A DNA stretch of 56,754 nucleotides from Curtobacterium sp. MCBA15_001 (lineage in GTDB: Bacteria > Actinomycetota > Actinomycetes > Actinomycetales > Microbacteriaceae), in contig NZ_MJGI01000008.1 of the NCBI RefSeq assembly GCF_001864835.1, forward strand, positions 1 to 56,754, given 5' to 3'. Shown here piece after piece: positions 8,665-16,876 of the stretch. The stretch's first letter is position 1; each line of letters starts with the position of its first letter. The notes below the pieces were generated by a model, which did not search any database, was not told the origin of the DNA, and saw nothing but the letters and a program-made list of their open reading frames with translations. A program made the translations under genes and the position numbers.

Positions 8665-10242
8665 TCAGCGTCCGGCGCGGAGCGCCCCCGTCCACACGTC
8701 GTGCAGTTCGTCGGCCGCCCCCGGGTGCGCCACCAGGAACGGCGCACCGAGCTCCGGGAAGCCGGAGACCGGACCGGCCTCGGTCAGCACGACGCCGCCG
8801 GCCTCGTGCACGAGCAGCACCGCGGCGCCGTGGTCCACCGGGTTGAACGCCGAGACGCAGCCCCCGATCCCCCGACCGGCCGCGACCTGCGCGATCGTCA
8901 GCGTGCCCGACCCCTGCACCCGCAGCGTGCACGACCGACTCGCCAACGCGTCGAGGAACGCGCCGAAGCCCGGCCACGGCAGGTGCCCGTCGAGCTCGGT
9001 GCCGACCACCGCGCCCGCCAGCGGCCGCGGGACGTCGTCCAGCCGGAGCGCCCGGTCGCGGACGGTGGCGCCGCGACCGCGACGGGCCTCCATGACCTCG
9101 CCCCGCCAGGGGTCCGCCACGACGCCGACGACGGGCCGGCCGTTGCGGGTCAGGCAGAGCGACATGCTCGTCCAGGGGATGCCGTTCGCCAGGTTCGTCG
9201 TGCCGTCGACGGGGTCGAGGTACCAGCGGTGTCGGTCGCCCGGGGCGTCGCCGTACTCCTCGCCGGTGAACCCGTGGGTCGGGAACGCGGCGCGCACCCG
9301 GCCGCGGACGTGCTGCTCGACGAGCCGGTCGACGTCGGTCACCAGGTCGGCGGGGTGGGCCTTCGTCGTCACCGATCCGACAGGGTGCTCGCGCGTGTAG
9401 GCGATGACCTCGTGTGCGATCCGGTGCGCCAGTGCCTGCGCCCGCGAGGCCACCTCGGTCTCGGTCGGCTCACGGTCGGCCTCGGGCCACCCGTCGCGCT
9501 CTGCGGCCGCCATCGCCGCACGCACCAGCGCCAGGTCGTTCGTCGTGATCGAGTCCGCTCCGAGCCGCGCGGCCCAGAGCGCCGGCTCCGGGTCGTCGAC
9601 GGTCCACACCGACACCTGCAGGCCCAGCTCGTGCGCCACGGCCACGGTGCGCGGGGTGAGGAACGCGACGTCGAGGTTGAGCGTCGACGGGGTGAGCGCC
9701 GCCAGGTCGTCAGGCGTGGGCGGGTCGAGCGACTCCCACGCCAGCCACACGTCGGCGTCGGGCAGCACCGAGCGCACGGCGGTCATCGCCTCGGACGCCC
9801 CACACCACGCGATCGTGACGGCACCGTCGAAGCCGGCGACCGTCGCGGCGGCGACCAGTGCGTCCTCGGGGTCGGTCAGGTCCACGAGCAGGACCGACCG
9901 GGCACCGTCCAGCCGCTCCAGCACGGCGTCGAGCCGAGGGATGCGGTCGAGGCCGTTGCCGAGCCGGGCGATGTCGCACCAGGCCACGTCGGACACGCGC
10001 CGGGCATCGCCCCACATCCGGCCGAGGGTCTCGTCGTGCACCAGGACCGCGACCCCGTCGGCGGTGCGGCGCACGTCGACCTCGATCGCGTCGGCGCCGA
10101 GGGCCTCGGCGACCGCGACCGCCGGCAGCGTGTTCTCACGCCGGACGCGCGGCGCACCGCGGTGCGCGACCAGGCGGGGCGGACGCACACCGGGCCTCCC
10201 GTCCGGTGCCGTCGTGAGCATCGGTGCGAGCTCCGCGCTCAT
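8665..10242 (-). CDS. Glycerophosphodiester phosphodiesterase-inositol monophosphatase fusion
   Basis: A 525-aa two-domain protein. Residues about 22-240 form a GDPD TIM barrel (VAHRGAP...ENT, IEVDVRRTADGVAVLVHD). Residues about 265-520 form an inositol monophosphatase-like domain with GEEYGD, the metal-binding DPVDGTTN near residue 342, and PVDHGAAVLLVHEAGG. Both catalytic signatures look intact. GDPD enzymes cut glycerophosphodiesters and IMPases remove the phosphate from inositol phosphate, so both steps could occur on one polypeptide. The ATG overlaps the stop of the upstream ATPase (ATGA, 10239-10242), tying it to the importer operon. No signal peptide, so action is cytoplasmic. Glycerophosphoinositol as substrate is my inference; other glycerophosphodiesters are possible. 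Confidence 0.9.
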   Translation of the reverse strand: MSAELAPMLTTAPDGRPGVRPPRLVAHRGAPRVRRENTLPAVAVAEALGADAIEVDVRRTADGVAVLVHDETLGRMWGDARRVSDVAWCDIARLGNGLDRIPRLDAVLERLDGARSVLLVDLTDPEDALVAAATVAGFDGAVTIAWCGASEAMTAVRSVLPDADVWLAWESLDPPTPDDLAALTPSTLNLDVAFLTPRTVAVAHELGLQVSVWTVDDPEPALWAARLGADSITTNDLALVRAAMAAAERDGWPEADREPTETEVASRAQALAHRIAHEVIAYTREHPVGSVTTKAHPADLVTDVDRLVEQHVRGRVRAAFPTHGFTGEEYGDAPGDRHRWYLDPVDGTTNLANGIPWTSMSLCLTRNGRPVVGVVADPWRGEVMEARRGRGATVRDRALRLDDVPRPLAGAVVGTELDGHLPWPGFGAFLDALASRSCTLRVQGSGTLTIAQVAAGRGIGGCVSAFNPVDHGAAVLLVHEAGGVVLTEAGPVSGFPELGAPFLVAHPGAADELHDVWTGALRAGR

Positions 10243-11327
10243 CGGTCCCCCTCCACCAGCACGCCGTCACGGTAGACCAGCACCGACCCGAGTCGGACGC
10301 CGGTGGTGCTGCCGACGGCGGGCGGCGCACCGGTCACGAAGGCGCGCAGCTCGGCGTCGCCCGCGGCGAGCACGACCTCGGCGAAGTGGCCGCGCATGAG
10401 CACCCGGGTGACCGTCGCGCGGACCGGGGCGTCGGCGTCCGGGACCAGGGTCACCGATTCTGGACGGACGAGGACCTCGTCGTCGGCGCGGACGGGCGTG
10501 TGGACGCCGGCCGTGAACGCGCCGCGCACCGTGCTCGTCGCGCCGATGAACGACGCGACGAACCGGGTCGACGGGCGTGCGTACAGGTCCGCGGGAGCGG
10601 CGACCTGCTCGATCCGGCCGTCGTGCATCACGGCGATGCGGTCCGAGACGCTGAGGGCCTCGTCCTGGTCGTGCGTGACGATCACGGTCGTGATGCCGAG
10701 CCGCTGCTGGATGCGCCGGATCTCGTCACGGACGCTGACCCGGAGCTTCGCGTCGAGGTTCGACAGCGGCTCGTCGAGCAGCAGCACGTCGGGCTCCTGC
10801 ACGATCGCGCGGGCGAGGGCCACGCGCTGCTGCTCGCCGCCGGAGATCGCGGTCGGCTTCGAGGTCGCGTGGTGCGACAGGCCGACGAGGTCGAGGGCCT
10901 CGCGGACGCGTTCGGCGGTCCGCTGCTTCGGCACCCGCCGGGTCCGGAGCGGGAACGCCACGTTCTGCGTGACCGTCATGTGCGGCCAGAGCGCGTAGTT
11001 CTGGAACACCATGGCGCTCGGTCGGCGCTCCGGCCCGAGCGCGGTCACGTCCGCGCCGCCCATCGTGACGCTGCCGTCGTCGACGGGCAGGAAGCCCGCG
11101 ACCATCCGGAGCGTCGTCGTCTTGCCGCAACCGGACGGGCCGAGGAGCGAGACCAGCTCGCCCTTCGCCACGTCGAGGTCGATGCCCGCGACGACGTCGC
11201 GGCCGCCCAGGGTCTTCCTCAGGCCCCGCAGGGCGAGGCCGCCGGTGGTCGGGTCGGCCCGTCGGTCGGCACGTCGGTCGGCCTGGAGGCTCGGTGCTGG
11301 GTTCGCGACGGTGGTTGCGTCCGTCAT
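10239..11327 (-). CDS. ABC importer ATP-binding protein
   Basis: A 362-aa importer ATPase of the Fe3+/spermidine/2-aminoethylphosphonate type. It has Walker A GPSGCGKTTT, the signature ISGGEQQRVALARA, Walker B VLLLDEPLSNLDA and a C-terminal TOBE-like region. I prefer the ATG at 11327 over the one at 11351 because AAAGG lies 7 nt upstream of it, while the earlier start has no ribosome-binding site. The N-terminus (PSLQADRRADRRAD) is low-complexity and contains a half copy of the dispersed GGAGGC repeat at 11281-11297. It energises the two permeases encoded just upstream. Confidence 0.88.
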   Translation of the reverse strand: MTDATTVANPAPSLQADRRADRRADPTTGGLALRGLRKTLGGRDVVAGIDLDVAKGELVSLLGPSGCGKTTTLRMVAGFLPVDDGSVTMGGADVTALGPERRPSAMVFQNYALWPHMTVTQNVAFPLRTRRVPKQRTAERVREALDLVGLSHHATSKPTAISGGEQQRVALARAIVQEPDVLLLDEPLSNLDAKLRVSVRDEIRRIQQRLGITTVIVTHDQDEALSVSDRIAVMHDGRIEQVAAPADLYARPSTRFVASFIGATSTVRGAFTAGVHTPVRADDEVLVRPESVTLVPDADAPVRATVTRVLMRGHFAEVVLAAGDAELRAFVTGAPPAVGSTTGVRLGSVLVYRDGVLVEGDR

Positions 11328-11364
11328 CGGGTCGCCTTTCGTGGTCGTCATCGGATCTGTCGTG

Positions 11365-12177
11365 TCATCGGATCTGGAAGCCGTCCGCCAGGCGGCCGCC
11401 CATGATGTGCTTGCGGGCCAGCAGCAGGAGCACGACGGAGGGGATGCTCAGCGCGATCGCGAACACCGCCGACACCTGCCGCGGCGAGTTGAGGACGAGC
11501 GAGTACATCGCCGTCGGCATGGTCATGTAGGTCGGAGCGCCGACCAGGTACGTGCCCTGCGCCTCGTCGAACGAGGCCAGGAACGACATCACCATCGCGA
11601 CGAGGATCCCCGGCCAGGCGATCGGGAACGTCACCGACCAGAACGTGCGCCAGCGGCTGGCACCGGCATCGCGGGCGGCCTCCTCGAGCGAGCGCGGCAC
11701 GGCCGAGAACGCCGCCGCGGGCAGCCACGTCATGAACACGACGCAGCCGAGCACGTGCACGATGAGGATCCCGGTGACGGTGTTCATCAGGTTCAACGCC
11801 GTGAACATCGCGGACATCGTGACGAACAGGCCCATCTTCGGGAAGGCGTTCGTGGCGAAGAGCCCGACGAGCACCAGACGGCGCCCGGGGAACTCGATGC
11901 GGCTGATCGCCCACGCTGCCGGCAGACAGACGACCGCGGCGATGAGCACGGTCAGCGGGGCGAGCACGAGCGAGTTCTGCACGGCCACTGCGAGCGACGG
12001 GTCCTGGAAGACGGTCCCCCACCACTGGAGCGTCCACCCGTCGGGCAACAGGTCCGGGTACGTCCATTTCGTGGCGAAGGCCCGGATCGCCAGCCACAGC
12101 AGCGGGCCGACGATGAAGACCGCGAGCACGAGGGCGGTGGCCCAGACCAGGGCCGTCCCGGTGAGGCGCCGGATCAT
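11365..12177 (-). CDS. ABC importer permease, second subunit
   Basis: A 270-aa inner-membrane subunit with about six helices and the EAA-loop motif LEEAARDAGASRWRTFWSVTFP that docks on the ATPase. It partners the permease encoded immediately upstream; its ATG overlaps that gene's stop (ATGA, 12174-12177). This arrangement of two single-domain permeases is usual for spermidine/putrescine and phosphonate-type importers. Confidence 0.88.
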   Translation of the reverse strand: MIRRLTGTALVWATALVLAVFIVGPLLWLAIRAFATKWTYPDLLPDGWTLQWWGTVFQDPSLAVAVQNSLVLAPLTVLIAAVVCLPAAWAISRIEFPGRRLVLVGLFATNAFPKMGLFVTMSAMFTALNLMNTVTGILIVHVLGCVVFMTWLPAAAFSAVPRSLEEAARDAGASRWRTFWSVTFPIAWPGILVAMVMSFLASFDEAQGTYLVGAPTYMTMPTAMYSLVLNSPRQVSAVFAIALSIPSVVLLLLARKHIMGGRLADGFQIR

Positions 12178-13172
12178 CGTCGTCCCTTCCCGAGCTCGCG
12201 GGCGTTGGCCCGCACGGTGGACCGGAGGTAGAACACGCTGGCGGCCGCGGCGAACGCGAACACGATGAACGCCATCGCGGTCGACTGCTGCGGGCGGTTG
12301 TACGCCTGGAAGTACTTCGAGATGTCGACGCCGAGCATCGACGGGGCGTTCGGACCGGTGAAGTACGGCACGGTGAACGAGCCGAGCACGCCGATCACGG
12401 TGAACGTCGTCGCGATCACGATCGGCGTCGCGGCCATGGGCAGCAGCACCTGCCAGACGACGCGCCAGGTGCTCGCGCCGGCGTCCTTCGCGGCCTCGAC
12501 GAGCGCGTCCGGGGTGCCCTGCAGCGCGCCGGCGATCATCAGCACCGCGAACGGCAGGCTCGTCCAGACGCTGCCGAACACGACCGCGACCAGCGTGTAG
12601 CCCCACACCGGGAAGTCGATCCCGACCTGGGCAGCGGCGCTCCGCAGGAACCCCTGCGCGTCGGTGAACGTCAGCACCGACCAGCTCGCGATCACGACCG
12701 GGACGAACAGCGGCACGACGGCGAGCACGCTGAGCGTCTTGCCGAGGAACCCGCCACGCAGCCGGAGCACCACCGCGATCACCACAGCGAGTCCGATCGT
12801 CAGCCCGGTCGACGCTGCCGTCACCCCGAGCGTGGCGCCGAGGTCGCGCAGGAAGGTCGGGTTGCCGAGCAGCGTGCCGTAGACCGCGAACGAGAACCCG
12901 CGGACGGTGTCGCCGCCGATGTCGGCGAGCGCCTGGTTCAGCCCGCCGGTGAACCCGAGGCTGAACAGCGCGGCGTTGACGACCGGGACGCCGACGAAGA
13001 GCACGACGACCAGGACGGGAGCGGCCACCAGGGCGATGCCCGTCGCCCGCCGACGGCGGTCCAGGCGGGCCGCGGCCAGGGTGTGGGGTCCGCGCGGGAC
13101 GGGCGGGAGGCCCGTGGCGGTGTCGCCACGAGCCTCCTGTCCGACCGTCCGGCGGTCGACCGTCTGGGTCAC
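12174..13172 (-). CDS. ABC importer permease, first subunit
   Basis: A 332-aa permease with a hydrophilic N-terminus of about 40 residues, six or more helices and the EAA-loop LVEAAKDAGASTWRVVWQVLLP. It resembles the permease annotated for 2-aminoethylphosphonate in related systems, but I cannot confirm the substrate. The GTG at 13172 overlaps the stop of the lipoprotein gene (GTGA). Codons for residues about 8-25 are supplied by a GGAGGC...GCCTCC inverted repeat, so the extreme N-terminus looks like an acquired extension; a start nearer the first helix is an alternative. Confidence 0.82.
   Translation of the reverse strand: MTQTVDRRTVGQEARGDTATGLPPVPRGPHTLAAARLDRRRRATGIALVAAPVLVVVLFVGVPVVNAALFSLGFTGGLNQALADIGGDTVRGFSFAVYGTLLGNPTFLRDLGATLGVTAASTGLTIGLAVVIAVVLRLRGGFLGKTLSVLAVVPLFVPVVIASWSVLTFTDAQGFLRSAAAQVGIDFPVWGYTLVAVVFGSVWTSLPFAVLMIAGALQGTPDALVEAAKDAGASTWRVVWQVLLPMAATPIVIATTFTVIGVLGSFTVPYFTGPNAPSMLGVDISKYFQAYNRPQQSTAMAFIVFAFAAAASVFYLRSTVRANARELGKGRR
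13097..13150. repeat. Translated copy of the GGAGGC palindrome
   Basis: GGAGGC-CGTGGCG and CGCCACG-GCCTCC pair around a GTGT loop with one mismatch, extended by GGACGGGC and TGTCCGACCGTCC arms. The copy lies inside the 5' coding part of the permease at 12174-13172. Confidence 0.7.
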
Positions 13173-14329
13173 TGCGGGACCTTCGCGTCCCAGGCCGCGT
13201 TCATGTCCGCGGCGAAGTCGCTCTGGAACCCGAGGCGGAGCCTGGACGGGTCGGCTTCGGAGAACTGCTCGACGACGCTCGCCGGCAGCTTGCTGAGCGG
13301 GATGACCGGGTACCCCGAGACCGCGCTGGCGACGAGCTGCTGGCCCTTGGCGGACAGGACGAAGTCGGCGAGCTGCTCGGCGGCGCGCTGCTTGGCGGCG
13401 GGCTCGGTCTTCGGGATGCCGAGGTAGCTGGCGCTCCCGGTGAACGTCGGGTCGGTGATCTGCGTGAACTTGACGTCCTTGCCGATCGTGCCGGCCTTCT
13501 GCGCGGTGATGAACTGGTCGCTCCACACCGGGGCCATCGCGATCTGCCCGGAGCCGAGCATCTGCAGGACCTGGTCGTTGCCGTTCGGGTAGACGCCCTT
13601 CTGGTACATCGACGGACCGAGGTCCTTGAGCGCCGCGAAGCCCTTGTCCCACTTCGACTCGAGCGACTTGTCGTACGTCGTCTGCATCGTCGACTGCTCG
13701 GACTTGGACAGGTACTTCGCCAGCACGGTCATCACGAACGAACCGCCAGAGCCGCCCGACGAGGGCGAGTTGTAGGCGAACTGGCCCGGGTTGGCCTCGA
13801 TCCAGGCGAGCAGATCGTCGAGGGTCTTCGGCGGGGTGTCGACCTTGGTGGAGTCGTACGCCAGCAGCACGCTCGAGGCGCGGTACGGGATGGCGCGGTC
13901 GCCGCCCTGCTGCTTCGTCGCCTCGGGGACGTTCGCCAGGTTCGGGATCGCGCTGTCGCTGACCTTCGCCAGCAGTCCGGCCTTGCCGGCGGTGGAGACG
14001 AACCCGGCGTCGACCAGGTCGTACGCCACGGGCTTGTCGGCCTTGACCGCGGTGGCCAGGTTCGCCTGCGTCTGGGCGTCGTGCTCGCCGTGCAGGTCGA
14101 TGCTCGTGCGGACGGAGACGTTCGGGTGCGCCTTCTCGAACGCGGGGATGAGCGACTTGTCCCAGAGGTCCTGGACGTTGGTGTCGCCGCTGATGAACAC
14201 GGTGAGGCTGGTGCTGCCGGTGCTGCTGTCGTCGGACGCGTTCGAGGCGGTCGCGCTCTGGACGCAGCCGGACAGCGCGACGGTGGCGGCTGCGGCGATC
14301 GCGAGGCCAGCGAGGGCTCGGGTCTTCAC
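13169..14329 (-). CDS. ABC importer substrate-binding lipoprotein
   Basis: A 386-aa extracytoplasmic binding protein. A lipoprotein signal (VKTRALAGLAIAAAATVALSG followed by the lipobox Cys at residue 22) anchors it outside the membrane. The mature part has the periplasmic-binding-protein class II pattern seen in Fe3+, polyamine and aminoethylphosphonate binders (LTVFISGDTNVQDLWD, YLGIPKTEPAAKQRAAEQLA). The GTG at 14329 follows CAGGAG with good spacing. It is the first gene of a five-gene operon ending in the GDPD-IMPase fusion. The 18-bp palindrome at 14391-14408 lies 62-79 nt upstream and probably controls it. Confidence 0.88.
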   Translation of the reverse strand: MKTRALAGLAIAAAATVALSGCVQSATASNASDDSSTGSTSLTVFISGDTNVQDLWDKSLIPAFEKAHPNVSVRTSIDLHGEHDAQTQANLATAVKADKPVAYDLVDAGFVSTAGKAGLLAKVSDSAIPNLANVPEATKQQGGDRAIPYRASSVLLAYDSTKVDTPPKTLDDLLAWIEANPGQFAYNSPSSGGSGGSFVMTVLAKYLSKSEQSTMQTTYDKSLESKWDKGFAALKDLGPSMYQKGVYPNGNDQVLQMLGSGQIAMAPVWSDQFITAQKAGTIGKDVKFTQITDPTFTGSASYLGIPKTEPAAKQRAAEQLADFVLSAKGQQLVASAVSGYPVIPLSKLPASVVEQFSEADPSRLRLGFQSDFAADMNAAWDAKVPQ

Positions 14330-14390
14330 GGGGCTTTCTCCTGCGGTTCGTGGGGGTCGTGCGGAGTGGGGGTGGTGCCGTGGGGGCTGC

Positions 14391-14408
14391 TGCGGGAACG
14401 TTCCCGCA
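14391..14408. promoter_or_regulatory. Perfect 18-bp palindrome: probable LacI-family operator
   Basis: TGCGGGAACGTTCCCGCA is fully self-complementary and has the central AACGTT typical of LacI/GalR operators. It lies between the importer operon (minus strand) and the DUF3054-LacI pair (plus strand), so the regulator at 15062-16075 is the obvious candidate to bind it. The remainder of 14330-14528 shows no gene. Confidence 0.8.
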
Positions 14409-14516
14409 CCGAGGTCGAGTGTGACGGCCCCAGGTGAACGCGGCGTGCCGCTCTCGTGCCGCCCCGGTGAACTCGGGTGTCGGGTCCCGACGGCCGCTGT
14501 GGAGGACGAGTGCTGC

Positions 14517-14522
14517 GACAAT
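14517..14522 (+). promoter_or_regulatory. Candidate -10 GACAAT, leaderless DUF3054 transcript
   Basis: GACAAT ends 6 nt before the GTG at 14529. It is a weaker match than the TANNNT elements elsewhere but has the same spacing. Confidence 0.4.
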
Positions 14523-14528
14523 GAGCGG

Positions 14529-15065
14529 GTGACCGATCGCACCTGGGGCTGGCTGGCAGCCGTCATCGACGTCGTCCTCATCGTGGTGTTCGCCCTCATC
14601 GGGCGCTCCTCCCACGGCGAGACGAACTCCCTCGGCGCGCTCTGGACGACCGCCTACCCGTTCCTGGCCGGCTGGGCCATCGCCTACGTCACGAGCGGAG
14701 CCTGGGCGCGCCCACTCCGGGCCTGGCCGACCGGCATCGTCGCGTGGATCCTGACGGTCTTCGTCGGCATGGCGATCCGCGTCGCGACGGGGCAGGGCGT
14801 GGTCGACGGCAACCCGCTGCCGCTCTCCTTCCTGATCGTCGCGACGATCGTCCTCGGTGTGTTCCTGCTCGGCTGGCGCGCGATCGCCCGCTTCGTGCTC
14901 CGCACCGTCGCCCGGCGTCGAGGGCAGGTCGCTCCGGCGCTCGACGACCCGACGACCCGCGACCCCGCGGCCGACCAAACGACCCGCGACCCCGCGGACG
15001 ACCCAACGGCCCGCGACCCCGCGGCCGACCCGTCGACCAGCCCGGGCGTCACCCCCGGCACGTGA
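14529..15065 (+). CDS. DUF3054 membrane protein with repeated C-terminal tail
   Basis: A 178-aa protein with four predicted helices (GWLAAVIDVVLIVVFALIG; TTAYPFLAGWAIAYVT; IVAWILTVFVGMAIR; LPLSFLIVATIVLGVFLLGW), matching actinobacterial DUF3054, whose function is unknown. Residues about 140-170 are a hydrophilic tail built from three copies of a 9-residue unit like TRDPAADPT, encoded by an exact-length 27-bp tandem repeat. Its stop overlaps the LacI start (GTGA), so both are translated from one mRNA. It could be part of the adjacent regulon or merely co-transcribed. Confidence 0.8.
   Translation: MTDRTWGWLAAVIDVVLIVVFALIGRSSHGETNSLGALWTTAYPFLAGWAIAYVTSGAWARPLRAWPTGIVAWILTVFVGMAIRVATGQGVVDGNPLPLSFLIVATIVLGVFLLGWRAIARFVLRTVARRRGQVAPALDDPTTRDPAADQTTRDPADDPTARDPAADPSTSPGVTPGT
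14952..15032 (+). repeat. 27-bp tandem repeat, three copies, in frame
   Basis: Units begin at 14952, 14979 and 15006 and start ACGACCCGCGACCCCGCGG (third unit ACGGCCC). Each encodes TRDPA(A/D)DxT-type residues in the DUF3054 tail. Confidence 0.85.
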
Positions 15066-16075
15066 ACGGCGCCCGCGGCGGTCAGCCGACGATCCTCGAC
15101 GTCGCCGCCCGCGCCGGAGTCTCGAAGTCCGCGGTGAGCCGTGTGCTCTCGGGCACGGGGCGGTTCTCGGACGAGACCCGCGAGCGCGTCGAACGAGCGG
15201 CCGCCGAACTCGGCTACGTCGCGAACGCCATGGCCCGCGGGCTGGTCAGCGGACGGACGCACACCATCGGCATGCTCGTCCGCGACGCCTCGTCGATGCT
15301 CTACACGGCCCTCCACGCCGTGATGGAGCAACGTGCATCCGAGCTCGGCTACCGCGTGGTCACGACGAGCGGCGTCGGTCGGGTCGAGGACGAGAAGTCC
15401 GCGCTCGCCGCCCTGGTCTCGATGCGCGTGGACGGCCTGGTCGTGTGCAGCGGACTTCTTCCGGCGGCGGACATCGCCGAGTTCGCACCCCGGATCGCCA
15501 CCGTGGTCGCCGGACGCCCGGAGCTGCACCCGGCCCTGTCGAGCGTGTACTGCGACGAGACCGACGGCGGTGAACGGATCGCCGACGCCGTCGCGGACGC
15601 CGGGCACGACGCAGTCGTCGTGCTCACCGTCCCCCTGGACAACGCGATCACCCAGCACGCCCGGTCCAGCGCGATGTCACGTCGGCTCCGGCAGCGGGGG
15701 GCGACGGCGATCGACATCGACGCCAGCTTCGTCCGGCCGGCCGTCGACATCGCCGCTGACGTCGTCGACGCGATGCGCGAGTCCGGTGCGACCGCGGTGA
15801 TGTGCCCGACCGACCGGCTGATGCTCGACGTGTGCGATGCCCTGTCGAAGCGCGGGGTCAGCGTCCCGGAGGACGTCTCGGTGACGGGCTTCGACGGGGT
15901 CTTCCCGCTCGCGAACGACTGGATCGGCTTCACCACGCTGCAACAGCCGGTCGAGCGCATCGGCCGCGAGGCCATCGACCTGGTCATCGGCCGCATCGAC
16001 GACCCCTCGTGCGAGGTCGAACACCGGTCGTTGCGCGGCACGGTGCTCCCCGGGCGCACGCTGCTCCCCCGCTGA
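15062..16075 (+). CDS. LacI-family transcriptional regulator
   Basis: A 337-aa repressor-type protein. The N-terminal LacI helix-turn-helix and hinge read ILDVAARAGVSKSAVSRVLSG (about residues 11-31) and RVERAAAELGYVANAMARGL. The rest is the periplasmic-binding-like effector domain (HTIGMLVRD, DVSVTGFDG, TTLQQPVERIGREA). The GTG overlaps the DUF3054 stop. The nearby AACGTT-centred palindrome suggests it represses the importer/GDPD-IMPase operon and perhaps its own transcript. The inducer may be a product of that pathway; this is inference. Confidence 0.9.
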   Translation: MNGARGGQPTILDVAARAGVSKSAVSRVLSGTGRFSDETRERVERAAAELGYVANAMARGLVSGRTHTIGMLVRDASSMLYTALHAVMEQRASELGYRVVTTSGVGRVEDEKSALAALVSMRVDGLVVCSGLLPAADIAEFAPRIATVVAGRPELHPALSSVYCDETDGGERIADAVADAGHDAVVVLTVPLDNAITQHARSSAMSRRLRQRGATAIDIDASFVRPAVDIAADVVDAMRESGATAVMCPTDRLMLDVCDALSKRGVSVPEDVSVTGFDGVFPLANDWIGFTTLQQPVERIGREAIDLVIGRIDDPSCEVEHRSLRGTVLPGRTLLPR

Positions 16076-16109
16076 CCTCGGCACGACGACACGACACGCC
16101 GCCCGCGCC

Positions 16110-16757
16110 TCAGAACAGCCCGCCGCGCGCCCCGTCCCCGTCGAGCCCGCGGAACATGTCCGACACGAGCGCCTCGATCTGCGGCTCGACCAGCCGCTCG
16201 ACCGCCTCGGCGATCCGCGGCCGGTGGTCGATGAGCGCCAGACACACCGCCGTGCCCGTCGACCGCGCGCACTCGTCCGACAGCTCGATCTCGTGGCGGA
16301 GCGCTGCCTTCGCCTCGTCGGACAGCGGTTCGCGCGGCGCGGGCTCGGACGCCCCGGTGCCGGCGAGCTCCTCCAACGTGAACAGGAACGGCGACCCGTC
16401 CTGTGGCTGCGGGTCGACGTCGAGCCCCTGGAACTCGGGAGAGAGCCCCTCGGCCGGCTGGTACCCGGCATGGCGCTTCCGCGCATCGGCCCGAATCAGT
16501 TCCCGGTGCAGCAACGGCAGGTTCCGGGCGGTGTAGTCGTCGACCGCGTCGTCGATGATCGTCGAGATCCGTCCGATCAGCGCGTGCTGGACGGGGTGCG
16601 GGACATCCGGCCCGAAGCCGGCCGCCGAGGCGATCGGCGACCCGGTGCACTTCCGGCAGATCCGCGTGCGCGGCCGCGCCGAGCCGATCTGCCAGCGCGG
16701 CAGCCACCGCAGCCACAGGTCGACGGCGTTCCGCACACGCCCGTCGATGCCGTCCAT
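16110..16757 (-). CDS. Unrecognised 215-aa protein with N-terminal CxxC
   Basis: I do not recognise a characterised family. The protein is soluble, with ICRKC (Cys34 and Cys37) near the N-terminus, a basic stretch before it, and a mostly helical acidic C-terminal half (LSDEAKAALRHEIELSD, RIAEAVERLVEPQIEALVSDM). Two cysteines could hold half a zinc site. The ATG at 16757 is preferred over the GTG at 16763 because the -10 TAGTCT ends exactly 6 nt before it. It is convergent with the LacI gene, 34 bp apart. Confidence 0.7.
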   Translation of the reverse strand: MDGIDGRVRNAVDLWLRWLPRWQIGSARPRTRICRKCTGSPIASAAGFGPDVPHPVQHALIGRISTIIDDAVDDYTARNLPLLHRELIRADARKRHAGYQPAEGLSPEFQGLDVDPQPQDGSPFLFTLEELAGTGASEPAPREPLSDEAKAALRHEIELSDECARSTGTAVCLALIDHRPRIAEAVERLVEPQIEALVSDMFRGLDGDGARGGLF

Positions 16758-16763
16758 GCCCAC

Positions 16764-16769
16764 AGACTA
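16764..16769 (-). promoter_or_regulatory. -10 TAGTCT, leaderless start at 16757
   Basis: On the minus strand TAGTCT is followed by 6 nt and the ATG at 16757, which decides between two in-frame starts. Confidence 0.6.
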
Positions 16770-16834
16770 GGCCGGGAGGCCCGGATCATCCCGGCAGGCA
16801 CGGCCAGTCCCCGGATGCGCACCGCGCACCGTGC

Positions 16835-16874
16835 GAGACGCACCGCGCCGCACCGAGACGCACCGCGCCGCGGC
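16835..16874. repeat. 20-bp tandem duplication
   Basis: GAGACGCACCGCGCCGCACC at 16835-16854 is followed by a copy at 16855-16874 differing only in its last bases. It lies between the stop of the DUF3097 gene and the promoter of the CxxC gene. Confidence 0.75.
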
Positions 16875-16876
16875 CG

